A stretch of DNA of 64,000 nucleotides from GCA-003244245 sp050699815 (GTDB lineage: Bacteria; Actinomycetota; Actinomycetes; Mycobacteriales; Pseudonocardiaceae), in NCBI GenBank assembly GCA_050699815.1, contig JBOHFT010000004.1, forward strand, positions 1 through 64,000, in the 5' to 3' direction. Below are positions 39,367-48,159 of this stretch, one piece after another (the stretch's first letter is position 1; each line of letters begins with the position of its first letter). Under the pieces are notes generated by a model. It made no database searches, had not been told where the DNA came from, and saw nothing but the letters and a program-made list of their open reading frames with translations. The translations under genes were made by a program, and so were the position numbers.

Positions 39367-39493
39367 GCCGGCCTCCGGTGTCGGGCTATGTGGCGGGGCG
39401 ATCCCAGCTTGGGCCACACCCCTCGTTGACCCGTACCCTACCGGGGCTAACCCCATCGGTGGCGGATCTGGCCACGCCGCGAAAGGGCGCAAT

Positions 39494-39564
39494 CAGGGCC
39501 GCGTCCCGTAGGAGGAAGGGGACGCGGCCCTGGCGAGCCGTAGGAGGAAGGGGACGCGGCCCTG
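39494..39564. terminator. Hairpin with a duplicated 32-bp unit
   Basis: CAGGGCCGCGTCCC (39494-39507) pairs perfectly with GGGACGCGGCCCTG (39519-39532). The right arm lies in a 32-bp unit that is repeated exactly in tandem (39506-39537 and 39538-39569), so a second pairing partner exists at 39551-39564. It lies after the DUF4383 gene and before lysC, both on the minus strand. It probably terminates the former. Confidence 0.75.
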
Positions 39565-39577
39565 GCGAGCCCGCCGT

Positions 39578-40054
39578 CTAGGCGTTAACGGTGGTTCGAT
39601 TGCGTGAGCTCATGGCGCTCAGCAGGCCGGCACCGACCACTAGCGTAATCAGGCCGGAGAAGAGGTGCAGCCAGAAGTCCAAGTCAAAACCGGCCGGAAC
39701 GGACACCAGGCTGAGGTAGCCCAGGAAGCCCAGGACGGCGGCCAGCAAGTAGAAACCGCCGATGGCGAGGTTGACGCCCTCCGTGCCGACCGGGGTCAGC
39801 GTGAGGGCCGCGCCGAGCCAGACAAGGCCGACGGCGAGGTGCACGACGTTGTGGAACGGGTTTATCAGGAAGAGCCCGAGCAGCGGTACGTTCGTCGCCT
39901 CCGTGAAGTTGCCGAAGCCGGTGAAGAAGAACCCGATCACCCCGATCCCGACATAGATGGCGCCGGCGAGGAGGGCGTAGTTCTGCTCGATCGTCCTGCC
40001 CCTGCCCCTGCTCTGGATCTTGATCCCGAACTTGTTTTCTGGATCAACCACCAT
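39578..40054 (-). CDS. DUF4383 membrane protein
   Basis: 158 residues from ATG 40054 (the 23 codons before it lack coding character). Four membrane helices: ALLAGAIYVGIGVIGFFFTG, NVVHLAVGLVWLGAALTLTP, GGFYLLAAVLGFLGYLSLV and LFSGLITLVVGAGLL, with the family's NPFHNVVHL motif. Small actinobacterial membrane proteins of unknown function; a longer paralogue is at 4008-4655. Confidence 0.88.
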   Translation of the reverse strand: MVVDPENKFGIKIQSRGRGRTIEQNYALLAGAIYVGIGVIGFFFTGFGNFTEATNVPLLGLFLINPFHNVVHLAVGLVWLGAALTLTPVGTEGVNLAIGGFYLLAAVLGFLGYLSLVSVPAGFDLDFWLHLFSGLITLVVGAGLLSAMSSRNRTTVNA

Positions 40055-40433
40055 GTCCGTCCCTTTCCCTCGACGCTGACGACTCACCGATGAGGTGCGC
40101 AGACCTCCTGTGGCGCCACCCACCCAAACAGCTCCTGGCTAGTGCTTCGTCCCGCGGCGGACCCCGGTTCGCTCGCTGGCCGTTATCACTCTATCGGACG
40201 CCAGCGGCCGCAACCTTAGAGGTGGGGCTCAGCGTGACCGAATCTGCAACCCCGGCCGGCGGCCGACGTCGCAGCGGTTGCCGCCGACGGCTCCCCGCGA
40301 GGCGGGCGACTTCCCTGGTGACCACGGCCCGGCCGGTGCCCAGCCGAACCGGTGCCGGGGTGCGCGCACGGCGGTCCCGGCTCGCCAGTAGCATGCTGCC
40401 CTGCGTGATGTGGAGGCTACGGAAAGTAGTAAG
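40055..40433. other. Intergenic region with no supported gene
   Basis: Short Arg/Pro-rich frames on both strands look like composition artefacts. It contains the promoter regions of the divergent genes at 40054 (minus) and 40491 (plus), but no clear -35/-10 pair was found. Confidence 0.4.
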
Positions 40434-40468
40434 CAGCGTGATGTTCACGCACAGTGAACATCACGCTG
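40434..40468. repeat. 35-bp inverted repeat just upstream of the anchored lipid-like protein gene
   Basis: CAGCGTGATGTTCAC and GTGAACATCACGCTG are 15-bp perfect arms around a GCACA loop, ending 22 bases before the ATG at 40491. It could be a repressor site or, in RNA, a hairpin that leaves the ribosome binding site (ATGGAGG) free. Confidence 0.85.
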
Positions 40469-40490
40469 ACGATCTGATGGAGGTGGCACC

Positions 40491-41111
40491 ATGACCAATC
40501 TGTGGACCGCCATACGCAAGAGGCGGGTGTTGGCCATCGCCATCGGGGTGCTGGTGGCGGGGTTCGCAACGCTTGCAGCGGTGTTTGGGCCAGGGCTCCT
40601 CACCCCAGGGACGCCCGCGAAAGCGGCAAATGCGACGAATTCCACGCCAGCCGACTTCACCCAGTTTCGCAGTGAGCAGGCTGGATTCGAGCTCGCCTAC
40701 CCGACATCCTGGTCCAAGCTGAACCCCCCGGATCCGCAGATCCTCCTGCTGGTGGCCCAGGGAACACAGGAATCCTTCCTGGTGCGCTTCTCTGAGCTCC
40801 AGCAGCCCATAGGGCCGCTGGAGCTTCCGGCTGCGAAGCAGGTGACGGACCAGATCGTGACCGCCAACAAGACGGTTCAGATGGTCGCCGAGCCGAAGCA
40901 GATCGAGCTGGGGGGATTTCCTGGCTTCTTCTACTTCTACTCCTTCAAGGATCCCACCAGCGGCCAGGAGGGCGTGCACTCGCACTACTTCCTCTTCAAC
41001 GGCAAGACGATGATCAGCCTTGTCTTCCAGGCGCTGCCCAAGGACCATTTCGTCGGCTCCGCCCCCACCTTTGACAAGATCACCAGCACGTTCCGCGCTC
41101 TGCAGAAGTGA
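40491..41111 (+). CDS. Membrane-anchored PsbP/DUF1795-like protein
   Basis: 206 residues from ATG 40491. Residues 12-35 form an N-terminal anchor (VLAIAIGVLVAGFATLAAVF), then a Thr/Ala linker and an extracytoplasmic domain of about 150 residues that starts SEQAGFELAYPTSWSKLNPP and has a C-terminal FVGSAPTFDKITSTFRAL. The FxxxYPxxW start and the final SF/TF helix are typical of the PsbP-like (Mog1/PsbP) fold common in actinobacterial lipoproteins. No enzymatic role is known. A 15-bp-arm inverted repeat overlaps its promoter or leader. Confidence 0.75.
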   Translation: MTNLWTAIRKRRVLAIAIGVLVAGFATLAAVFGPGLLTPGTPAKAANATNSTPADFTQFRSEQAGFELAYPTSWSKLNPPDPQILLLVAQGTQESFLVRFSELQQPIGPLELPAAKQVTDQIVTANKTVQMVAEPKQIELGGFPGFFYFYSFKDPTSGQEGVHSHYFLFNGKTMISLVFQALPKDHFVGSAPTFDKITSTFRALQK

Positions 41112-41129
41112 ACTCACGGCTCATCCGGT

Positions 41130-41828
41130 CTACAGCCAGCGGGAGAGTTCGGGCAGCCCTTCAGGTGCGATAAGGCGGCCCCCGCTGGCTCGGCCGGTGA
41201 GCCAGCCAGCCAGCTCCTGCACCGGTCCGGAGACCGGCACCGGGGCGCTGGTCTCCGGACCGAAGAGGACCGGTTTTCCGCCAGGAATCTGCACCTCGAC
41301 CCGGGTCGGCGCCCGGGAGTCCATCCAGTCGGCCACGTCGCGGACCAGCGCGGTAGCGATGTCATCGGGCAGTACGTCGAGCCCGACGCCGGTGTCGAGG
41401 TCGACCAGGTGCAGCCACACCTCGCGGACCCGCAGCCACGGGACGGTCGAGGCCGGGAACGAGCCGTGCCTGGTGCGCACGCTGGCCGCCCAGTGCTGGG
41501 CTGCCAGCTCCTTCGCAGCTGCGGCGAACGCCGCCCCAGTGCGCCGAACATCGTCGAGCTGTTCGGCCGACGGTCGCCCAGCGCCGACCTCGATCGCTGC
41601 GGCGCGGGCCGCCATCGACGGGTACATCGGCGTCTGGATCCCGGTACGTGCCCAGGTCAGCAGCCGCACCAGGCCCTCGGCGTTACGGGCGACATGGGTG
41701 ACCACGTGGCCGCGGGTCCACTCGGGTAACCGGGACGGCCCGCTCAGGTCGCTGCACCCTGCGACGGCGTGCTCGAACAGCGCCTGCCCGTCCGCGACCC
41801 AGGCCAGCGCGGTGTCAAGCCGGCTCAT
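41130..41828 (-). CDS. Maleylpyruvate isomerase-family protein (mycothiol-dependent type)
   Basis: 232 residues from ATG 41828 (GGGAGG upstream). SRLPEWTRGHVVTHVARNAE contains the HxxxH metal-binding part of the DinB-like four-helix bundle, continued by REVWLHLVDLDTGVG, and the C-terminal MDMPI domain ends PELSRWL. Family members isomerise maleylpyruvate with mycothiol as cofactor in gentisate degradation. No gentisate dioxygenase or fumarylpyruvate hydrolase is adjacent, so a more general mycothiol S-transferase role is possible. It lies 59 bp after purB on the same strand. Confidence 0.82.
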   Translation of the reverse strand: MSRLDTALAWVADGQALFEHAVAGCSDLSGPSRLPEWTRGHVVTHVARNAEGLVRLLTWARTGIQTPMYPSMAARAAAIEVGAGRPSAEQLDDVRRTGAAFAAAAKELAAQHWAASVRTRHGSFPASTVPWLRVREVWLHLVDLDTGVGLDVLPDDIATALVRDVADWMDSRAPTRVEVQIPGGKPVLFGPETSAPVPVSGPVQELAGWLTGRASGGRLIAPEGLPELSRWL

Positions 41829-41887
41829 CGCGCACCTCCCACTCCTATCGTGCCCGAAGGTTGGTGGTCCTTGAAGGCCGCCCAACC

Positions 41888-43294
41888 TCACAGGATCGGG
41901 GCGGGGTGGTAGATGGCCGCGTCGGGGTAGCGGGCGACGACGCTCTCCACTTCGGCAACGACCGCGGCGATCTGCCCGGCGGCAGCCCCGGTGAAGGGCA
42001 GCCGGTCGGTGAGCAGGGCGTCCAGCTCGGCCCGGTCCAGCGGCAGCCTGCCATCGTCGGCCAGCCGGTCGAGCAGGTCGTTGCCAACGCCCTTGTCCCG
42101 CATCGCCAATGCGACGGCGACGGCGTGCTCGCTGATCACTGCGTGCGCGGTCTCCCGGCCCACTCCGGCGCGCACCGCGGCGACCAGGACCTTGGTGGTG
42201 GCCAGGAACGGCAGGTAGCGTTGCAGCTCCCGCTCGATCACCGCGGGGTAGGCGCCGAACTCGTCGAGCACCGTGAGGAAGGTCTCGGCCAGGCCGTCGA
42301 AGGCGAAGAACGCGTCCGGCAGCGCGACCCGGCGCACCACCGAGTCCGACACATCGCCCTCGTTCCACTGCGCACCGGACAGCTCGGCCAGCATCGAGGC
42401 GTAGCCGCGCAGCACCACAGCCAGGCCGTTGACGCGCTCGCAGGAGCGGGTGTTCATCTTGTGCGGCATGGCACTGGACCCGACCTGGCCGGGCTGGAAG
42501 CCCTCGGTCACCAGCTCGTGGCCGGCCATCAGCCGGATCGTGGTCGCCAGCGACGACGGTGCTGCGGCCAGCTGCACCAGGGCGCCGACCACGTCGTGGT
42601 CCAGCGACCGGGGATAGACCTGCCCGACGCTGGTCAGCACCCGGTGAAACCCCAGGTGCTCGGCCACTCGCTGCTCCAGCTGCGCCAGGGCGGACGTGTC
42701 ACCGCCGAAGAGATCCAGCACGTCCTGGCCGGTCCCCATGGGGCCCTTGATCCCGCGTAACGGGTAGCGGGCCAGCAGCTCCTCAAGCCGGGCGAAGGCC
42801 ACCAGCAGCTCCTCAGCCGCGGTGGCGAAGCGCTTGCCCAGCGTGGTGGCCTGGGCCGCGACGTTGTGGCTGCGCCCGGTCATCACCAGCTCGGCGTGCT
42901 CGGTGGCGCGGCCCGCGAGGCGGGCGAGCAGTGCCACACAGCGGTCCCGCACGTGCTCCAGCGACCGGCGCACCTGCAGCTGCTCGACGTTCTCCGTGAC
43001 GTCCCGCGACGTCAGGCCCTGGTGGATCTCCTGGTGCCCGGCCAGCGCGTTGAACTCCTCAATGCGCGCCTTGACGTCGTGCCGACGCACCCGTTCCCGC
43101 GCTGCGATCGACTCGAGATCCACGATGGGTACCGCCCGCTGGTAGTCGTCGAGCACCTGCTGGTCGACCGGCACGCCGAGGCCGGCCTGGGCGCGCAGCA
43201 CCGCCAGCCACAGCTGCCGCTCAAGCACCACTTTGTGCTCCGGTGACCACAACCGGACCAGCTCACCGGAGGCGTAGCGCTGCGCCAACACCAT
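41888..43294 (-). CDS. purB: Adenylosuccinate lyase
   Basis: 468 residues from ATG 43294. HQGLTSRDVTENVEQLQV, MTGRSHNVAAQATTLGKR and the signature GSSAMPHKMNTRSCERVNGL are all present, with the catalytic Ser and His of the fumarase/aspartase superfamily. It acts twice in purine synthesis, on SAICAR and adenylosuccinate. purD and purA lie elsewhere in the window on the same strand but in separate units, the usual actinobacterial scatter. Confidence 0.95.
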   Translation of the reverse strand: MVLAQRYASGELVRLWSPEHKVVLERQLWLAVLRAQAGLGVPVDQQVLDDYQRAVPIVDLESIAARERVRRHDVKARIEEFNALAGHQEIHQGLTSRDVTENVEQLQVRRSLEHVRDRCVALLARLAGRATEHAELVMTGRSHNVAAQATTLGKRFATAAEELLVAFARLEELLARYPLRGIKGPMGTGQDVLDLFGGDTSALAQLEQRVAEHLGFHRVLTSVGQVYPRSLDHDVVGALVQLAAAPSSLATTIRLMAGHELVTEGFQPGQVGSSAMPHKMNTRSCERVNGLAVVLRGYASMLAELSGAQWNEGDVSDSVVRRVALPDAFFAFDGLAETFLTVLDEFGAYPAVIERELQRYLPFLATTKVLVAAVRAGVGRETAHAVISEHAVAVALAMRDKGVGNDLLDRLADDGRLPLDRAELDALLTDRLPFTGAAAGQIAAVVAEVESVVARYPDAAIYHPAPIL

Positions 43295-43312
43295 ACGTGC
43301 AGCCTACGGCCG

Positions 43313-43382
43313 TGCCATACCCGGCGTGTCAGGCTCCCGTGCCCGGTGTGTCGGGTTGTGGTGCCCGGTGTGTCGGGCTGTA
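43313..43382. repeat. 22-bp tandem repeat array (three units)
   Basis: Units of the form GTGCCCGGTGTGTCGGGYTG plus TR lie at 43339-43360 and 43361-43382, with a degenerate unit before them. Each can form a small GCCCG/CGGGC-type stem. The same family occurs in opposite orientation at 44440-44517. Confidence 0.75.
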
Positions 43383-43585
43383 GTGCGCGCGGAGTCACCC
43401 GGATATGCATCTCACCGGGACCGGCTGCACTCATGTCAGTCAGGGCAACCAGCGACCGCGCGTGCTTGCCATAGTCGGGCACGCTGAAGAAGCCAGAATG
43501 AATCTCAACCATGGACTGCATCGTGCAGTTCCCGGCGAGGAGGGCACCACGGACACGTTGCTCGCGGTGCAGGCGGGTCGGCGCC

Positions 43586-44059
43586 GATGTCGTGACCAGT
43601 ATCGACGCCGCCGCCGACGGGCAGCTGTTGACACAGAGGGCACAAGCCGCACATCGGGCGCTGCGGGCCGGGATCACCACGGTACGGGATCTGGGTGATC
43701 GCGGTTTCCTGACTCTGACGTTGCGAGCGCAGCTCGACGCATCGGGCGAGCTGGGACCCCAGATCGTCGCGTCCGGCCCGCCGATCACCATCCGCGGTGG
43801 TCACTGCCACTTCCTCGGCGGAGTGGCCGACGGGCCGCAAGCGCTCCGCGCCGCGGTCCGTGAGCGGGCCGAGCGCGGCTGCGCGGTCGTGCAGGTGATG
43901 GTCAGCGGCGGTCAGCTCACACCGGGCAGCGCCCCCCACGAGTCGCAGTACGACCTCGCCGATCTGCGCCTGATCGTGGCCGAGGCGCACCGCCTCGGGC
44001 TGGGGGCAGCGGCGCACGTGCACTGCCCGGGCTCGGTCGCCGACGCGCACTCGCCCTGA
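43586..44059 (+). pseudogene. Amidohydrolase fragment (imidazolonepropionase-like)
   Basis: The frame carries ALRAGITTVRDLGDRGFLTL, VASGPPITIRGGHCHFLGGV and VQVMVSGGQLTPGSAPHESQ, the central part of a metal-dependent amidohydrolase barrel. The N-terminal HxH metal site and the C-terminal third are missing. After AAHVHCPGSVADAH the sequence switches near 44050 to an aminotransferase fragment. It is a relic. Confidence 0.65.
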
Positions 44060-44439
44060 CCACCGTGGTCGACCCCGGTGACGAGGTCGTCTTCTTGAGC
44101 CCGCCGTGGTTCTTCTACGAGGCGATGATCCTCGCCAGCGGCGCCACGCCGGTCCGCGTCCGGCTCCAACCTCCGGCTTTCGACCTGGACGTCGACGCCA
44201 TCGTCGCGGCGCTGGGGCCACGGACCCGAGCCGTCATCGTCAACACCCCGCACAACCCCACGGGGCGGATCTACCCGGCGGCCGCCCTTGCGCGTCTGGC
44301 GGAGGGGCTGGCCGAGGCGGCCGGACGGTACGGCCGGTCCCATCTGGGTGATTTCCGACGAAGCGTACAGCCGCATCCTCTTCGACGGTCGCAGCTTCCC
44401 CAGCCCCGGGCTCTTCCACCCGTATTCGAGGCTCGCGAT
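44052..44439 (+). pseudogene. Aminotransferase class I/II fragment, frameshifted
   Basis: Starts abruptly with LALTTVVDPGDEVVFLSPPW and continues with VIVNTPHNPTGRIYPAAALA, then needs a frameshift near 44330 to reach PIWVISDEAYSRILFDGRSF. The PLP-lysine region and both termini are lost; the end runs into the 22-bp repeat array. It is joined head to tail to the amidohydrolase fragment. Confidence 0.7.
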
Positions 44440-44517
44440 GCGCACACCGGGCAGGAGAGCGCGACACACCGGGCACCAGAGCCCGACACGCGGGGCAGGA
44501 GAGCACGACACGCGGGG
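44440..44517. repeat. 22-bp tandem repeat array, inverted relative to 43313-43382
   Basis: Units such as GCGACACACCGGGCACCAGA plus GC (44461-44482) and a similar unit at 44483-44504, with partial units at both ends. They are the reverse complement of the array near purB. The two arrays bracket the amidohydrolase/aminotransferase relics. Confidence 0.75.
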
Positions 44518-44521
44518 AGGG

Positions 44522-46081
44522 TTACCAGGGGAGCGCGCGGCGGACCGCGTCGAGCGCCTCGTCGGCCCAGCCGAGCACCTCCAGCCCGGAGGTCAGATTG
44601 GCTGGTGGGCGGGTCAGCAACGTGTCCCGGCGGATCAGCCGGGTGAAGTCGACATGGACCGGTCCGGTGCGCGGGGTCGTCCCGTCGGGCTGGGTGAACT
44701 GCACCCCTGCGGTCACCATAATGTTGATCAGCTCCTGGGCGATGATGCCGTAGCCCACTGTGGTCGGGTGCGCCCCGTCCAGCGAGAATAACCCACCGCT
44801 GAGCCGTCCGGTGGCATCGCTGGTGAGAAACCGCGAGTCCGGCACCGGGCGCAGCGCCGCCAGCTCGGGGGGCAGCGGGTAGGGCCGCCACCACGTCGGG
44901 CGAGCCTGCGGATCGTCCAGGTACCGGCGGGAGGCGAGCCGGTCGAGCAACCCCGCGATGTCCATCAGGTACCAGTCCCGGTCGGCCCGGCGGGCCTCGG
45001 CGACCGTCGCGGTGATGGCGACATTATACTCATCGACGGCGCTGTCCACCTCACGCGCTTGATCCTCGGTGATGTTGGGATCGCGGTAGGCGTCGAAGTC
45101 ACGATCGGAGATCCACGGGCGGGTGTAGTATGGGAAGTAGCGTGACCCCGGCCGCACCTTGGTGCCGACCCCGCGGGTGACCGGCGCGACCGTGACGTGC
45201 GGGACCGTGCACCAGATGACGTGCCGGGCGCGGATCTCCTGCACCTTCGCCGCCACCTGCGCAAGCTCGGCGATGAAGTGGCTGGGCCGCCACACCGTGA
45301 AGGCGCCGTTGCTGGCCGGATCGTCGTAACCTGCCTCGCTCCAGACGACTTTCAGCTGGGTGACGACGGGTAGCACGTTGTTGGCGCCGAGGAACACCAC
45401 GAGCGTCTCGATGCCGTGCTGGGGATCCGACCCTTCGCCCCCTACCTCAGCACCCAGGGCCGCGGCCGCGTCGAACACGGTGCGCTGGCGGTCGGCGTCG
45501 GTGGCTCGGGGCAGCACCCGCAGGGCCGCGCGGGCGCTGTGGTTCTGCACGAGCTGCGACAGCAGGTCATCGGACGGCTGCCCGATTTCGGCCTCGCAGC
45601 TTTCTGCGGTGCAGACCAGGGCGTCGCGCAGGTCCCAGCCGTACACCCCGAGCACGTGGTTGGTGGCGGTCGGGACGGGCAGCCGGGAGCCGGGACCGCG
45701 TTCCCAGTAGTCCTCCACCTCATCCATGAACTGGCGGCCGTCGAACAGCGCCAGCGGCAGCTCCCACCAGCTGAGGTCGGCTCCGAACTTGCGCTCGAGC
45801 TCGCGCATCAGCAGCTCGAGATTCAGTGGCAGTCCCCCGGGGCCGCCGTACGTCGGGTAGCGCAGCCCGCCCCAGCCCAGCTCGTGGGCGATGATCGCCG
45901 AGTAGGACAGCTCGGTCTGGAACACCGCACCGCTGGCGAAGCCCTGGGTCAGCGAGTCCCCGATGCTGACCAGCCGGTGCTGCGGGGTGCCTCCCTGCCA
46001 GGTGGGCGTGACCGCGATGCCCAACGCCGGGTCCCATACCGGCTCCCGAGCCTGATCAGTGACCTCAACCGGTGCAGCCAT
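44522..46081 (-). CDS. GDSL/SGNH-type hydrolase
   Basis: 519 residues from ATG 46081. LVSIGDSLTQGFASGA holds the nucleophilic Ser (block I), FLGANNVLPV is block III with Asn, and FSLDGAHPTTVGYGIIAQEL carries the C-terminal Asp-His pair. It is longer than typical SGNH enzymes (200-350 residues) because of inserts around residues 100-220. There is no signal peptide, so the enzyme is probably cytosolic or exported by another route. It would cleave esters of unknown nature. The gene starts 53 bp after a co-oriented gene of unknown function. Confidence 0.82.
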   Translation of the reverse strand: MAAPVEVTDQAREPVWDPALGIAVTPTWQGGTPQHRLVSIGDSLTQGFASGAVFQTELSYSAIIAHELGWGGLRYPTYGGPGGLPLNLELLMRELERKFGADLSWWELPLALFDGRQFMDEVEDYWERGPGSRLPVPTATNHVLGVYGWDLRDALVCTAESCEAEIGQPSDDLLSQLVQNHSARAALRVLPRATDADRQRTVFDAAAALGAEVGGEGSDPQHGIETLVVFLGANNVLPVVTQLKVVWSEAGYDDPASNGAFTVWRPSHFIAELAQVAAKVQEIRARHVIWCTVPHVTVAPVTRGVGTKVRPGSRYFPYYTRPWISDRDFDAYRDPNITEDQAREVDSAVDEYNVAITATVAEARRADRDWYLMDIAGLLDRLASRRYLDDPQARPTWWRPYPLPPELAALRPVPDSRFLTSDATGRLSGGLFSLDGAHPTTVGYGIIAQELINIMVTAGVQFTQPDGTTPRTGPVHVDFTRLIRRDTLLTRPPANLTSGLEVLGWADEALDAVRRALPW

Positions 46082-46134
46082 CAGAGCGCCCCTTTCGGCA
46101 CGTGGTGGTAGGAGTGTGTCCGCCGGACAGCGGG

Positions 46135-46725
46135 TCAGTCGGTGGTGCTGGCCGGGGTGGCCCCCTCCGCCTGCGCCAGCGCGTCAAGCACCATCTCCAG
46201 CCAGCGCAGGCTGCGGCGGTAACTATCGGTGTCCTGGGCTGACGGTGCCGGTGGCAGCATGCGCTCCGGTGCGCCCTGGATAGTGACCCGGCCGGAGACG
46301 TCGAGCACGACGTGCAGCGTCTCCAGCATCCAGCGCCACTCGGCGATGACCGGAGAACCCTGGCTGGGCAGCTGGACCACACCGCCGCGCCGGGGCAAGG
46401 TACCGAGCACCCGGCTGAGGCTGTGCTCCAGGTCGTGCAGGACCCAGCCCTCCCAGACCTTGCGGACCGGGCCGCTCTCCTCCGTGCCACACCAGTAGTC
46501 CACGACATAGGCCAGCCGACCGTCGATCGTGCCGGCGGGCACCGGCAGCCCGGTGAGCTCGGACAGCGGATCCTCAGTGCACGCGCCGAGCTGCCAGCGC
46601 ACCAGTTCGCGCAGCCAAGACCACTGTTCGCGCAGAAAGCGCACGCCTTCCGGCGACAGCGACAGCAGCAGTTCGTCGCCTTGGCGGTCGCATATGACCA
46701 TCGTCTTGCTCAGCCCCCACTTCAC
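46135..46725 (-). CDS. Conserved hypothetical protein
   Basis: 196 residues. The N-terminus VICDRQGDELLLSLSPEGVR then FLREQWSWLRELVRWQLG and a C-terminal helix SLRWLEMVLDALAQAEG suggest an all-alpha cytosolic protein; the beginning slightly resembles DUF2017. I do not recognise the family with confidence. It lies between purD and the GDSL hydrolase on the same strand, with gaps of about 30-50 bp, so it may be co-transcribed with both. Confidence 0.6.
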   Translation of the reverse strand: MKWGLSKTMVICDRQGDELLLSLSPEGVRFLREQWSWLRELVRWQLGACTEDPLSELTGLPVPAGTIDGRLAYVVDYWCGTEESGPVRKVWEGWVLHDLEHSLSRVLGTLPRRGGVVQLPSQGSPVIAEWRWMLETLHVVLDVSGRVTIQGAPERMLPPAPSAQDTDSYRRSLRWLEMVLDALAQAEGATPASTTD

Positions 46726-46754
46726 CCGCAGTGATCGTCGGGGAGGTTATCGCG

Positions 46755-48023
46755 TCAGCCCCGCGCGGGGAGGCCAATCTCTCGGCGCGTCGCCCGCGAA
46801 CCGATATCGTTGCGGTAGTGCCCCCCGGCCAGGTGCACCCGCTCGACGCGCTGGTATGCCTGGTCCCGCGCGGCAGCGAGATCGGCACCGGTCCCCACCA
46901 CCGAGAGCACCCGCCCACCGGCGGCCACCACGGCCCCGTCGTCGCGGCGGCGAGTGCCCGCGTGCAGCACCCCCGCACCAGCCGACCCGGTGATCACGTC
47001 TCCGGTTCGCGGGGTGCCGGGATATCCCTCGGCGGCCACCACGACGACCACCGCAGCCCCCGGATCCCAGTCCAGTGGCGGCTGCTGGGCCAGCGCTGCG
47101 GTGGCAGTGGCATGGAGCAGCCCGGCCAGCGGCGTGTTCAGCAGGGCCAGCACGGCCTGGGTCTCCGGGTCGCCGAAACGGCAGTTGAACTCGATCACCT
47201 GCGGGCCCTCGGCGGTGAGCGCCAGACCGGCATACAGCAGGCCGGAGAACCCGACACCGCGCCGGGCCAGCTCGTCGACGACCGGCTGCACGATCTGCGC
47301 CACGACGTCGGCGGCCAGCGACTCCGGAGCCCAGGGCAGCGGGGCGTAGGCGCCCATCCCGCCGGTGTTCGGGCCGACGTCGCCGTCGCCGACCTGCTTG
47401 AAATCCTGGGCGGGCAGCAACGGCACCACCGTGCGGCAGCTGTCGACCAGGCAGAACAGCGAGATCTCCGGGCCGTCCAGATAGGACTCGAGCAGCACCG
47501 GGTGGCCGCCGTCGAGCAGGGTCAGCGCGTGTGCCCTGGCCACCTCCAGGTCCTCGGTGACCACGACTCCTTTGCCCGCGGCCAGCCGGTCGTCCTTGAC
47601 CACCCAGGGCGGCCCGAAGTGGTGCAGCGCGGCGTCGAGCCGGGCCGGGTTGTCCACCAGCTCGCTGCGCGCGGTGGGCACCCCCGCGGCGGTCATCACG
47701 TCCTTCGCGAACGCCTTCGACCCCTCGATCCGCGCCGCGCCGACGGGCGGGCCGAAGCACGCGATGCCGGCTGCCCGCACCGCGTCGGCGGCGCCGCCCA
47801 CCAGCGGTCCTTCGGGGCCGATCACCACCAGGTCGGCCGACCAGGCGGTGGCGAGCCGGGCGATCGCGGCCGGATCCGTGACGTCGACACCGTGCTGCTC
47901 GGCGAGCGTCGCGGTGCCAGCATTTCCCGGTGCACAGGCCAGGGCGGTGACCGCCGGGTCGCTGGACAGGGCCAGCACTAACGCGTGCTCGCGGGCACCG
48001 GCACCGATCACGAGGACTCGCAT
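46755..48023 (-). CDS. purD: Phosphoribosylamine-glycine ligase
   Basis: 422 residues from ATG 48023. MRVLVIGAGAREHALVLALS, the ATP-grasp segment PPWVVKDDRLAAGKGVVVTE, GPNTGGMGAYAPLPW and EFNCRFGDPETQAVL are diagnostic of GARS. It joins phosphoribosylamine and glycine with ATP in purine synthesis. The length is standard. DRLAAGKG replaces the common DGLAAGKG, a minor change in the ATP-grasp loop. Confidence 0.95.
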   Translation of the reverse strand: MRVLVIGAGAREHALVLALSSDPAVTALACAPGNAGTATLAEQHGVDVTDPAAIARLATAWSADLVVIGPEGPLVGGAADAVRAAGIACFGPPVGAARIEGSKAFAKDVMTAAGVPTARSELVDNPARLDAALHHFGPPWVVKDDRLAAGKGVVVTEDLEVARAHALTLLDGGHPVLLESYLDGPEISLFCLVDSCRTVVPLLPAQDFKQVGDGDVGPNTGGMGAYAPLPWAPESLAADVVAQIVQPVVDELARRGVGFSGLLYAGLALTAEGPQVIEFNCRFGDPETQAVLALLNTPLAGLLHATATAALAQQPPLDWDPGAAVVVVVAAEGYPGTPRTGDVITGSAGAGVLHAGTRRRDDGAVVAAGGRVLSVVGTGADLAAARDQAYQRVERVHLAGGHYRNDIGSRATRREIGLPARG

Positions 48024-48159
48024 CTGCGCAGGATACGGGCGCCCGATATGCCCTCCAACTTCCCGGTCCAGGGAAACAACCAGGTCAGCGCTGTGACAGC
48101 CGGTACACTATTGGAGCGCATGGTGCTGCCGAGGATGGTGGGTGGGTGAGCGAAGCGAG

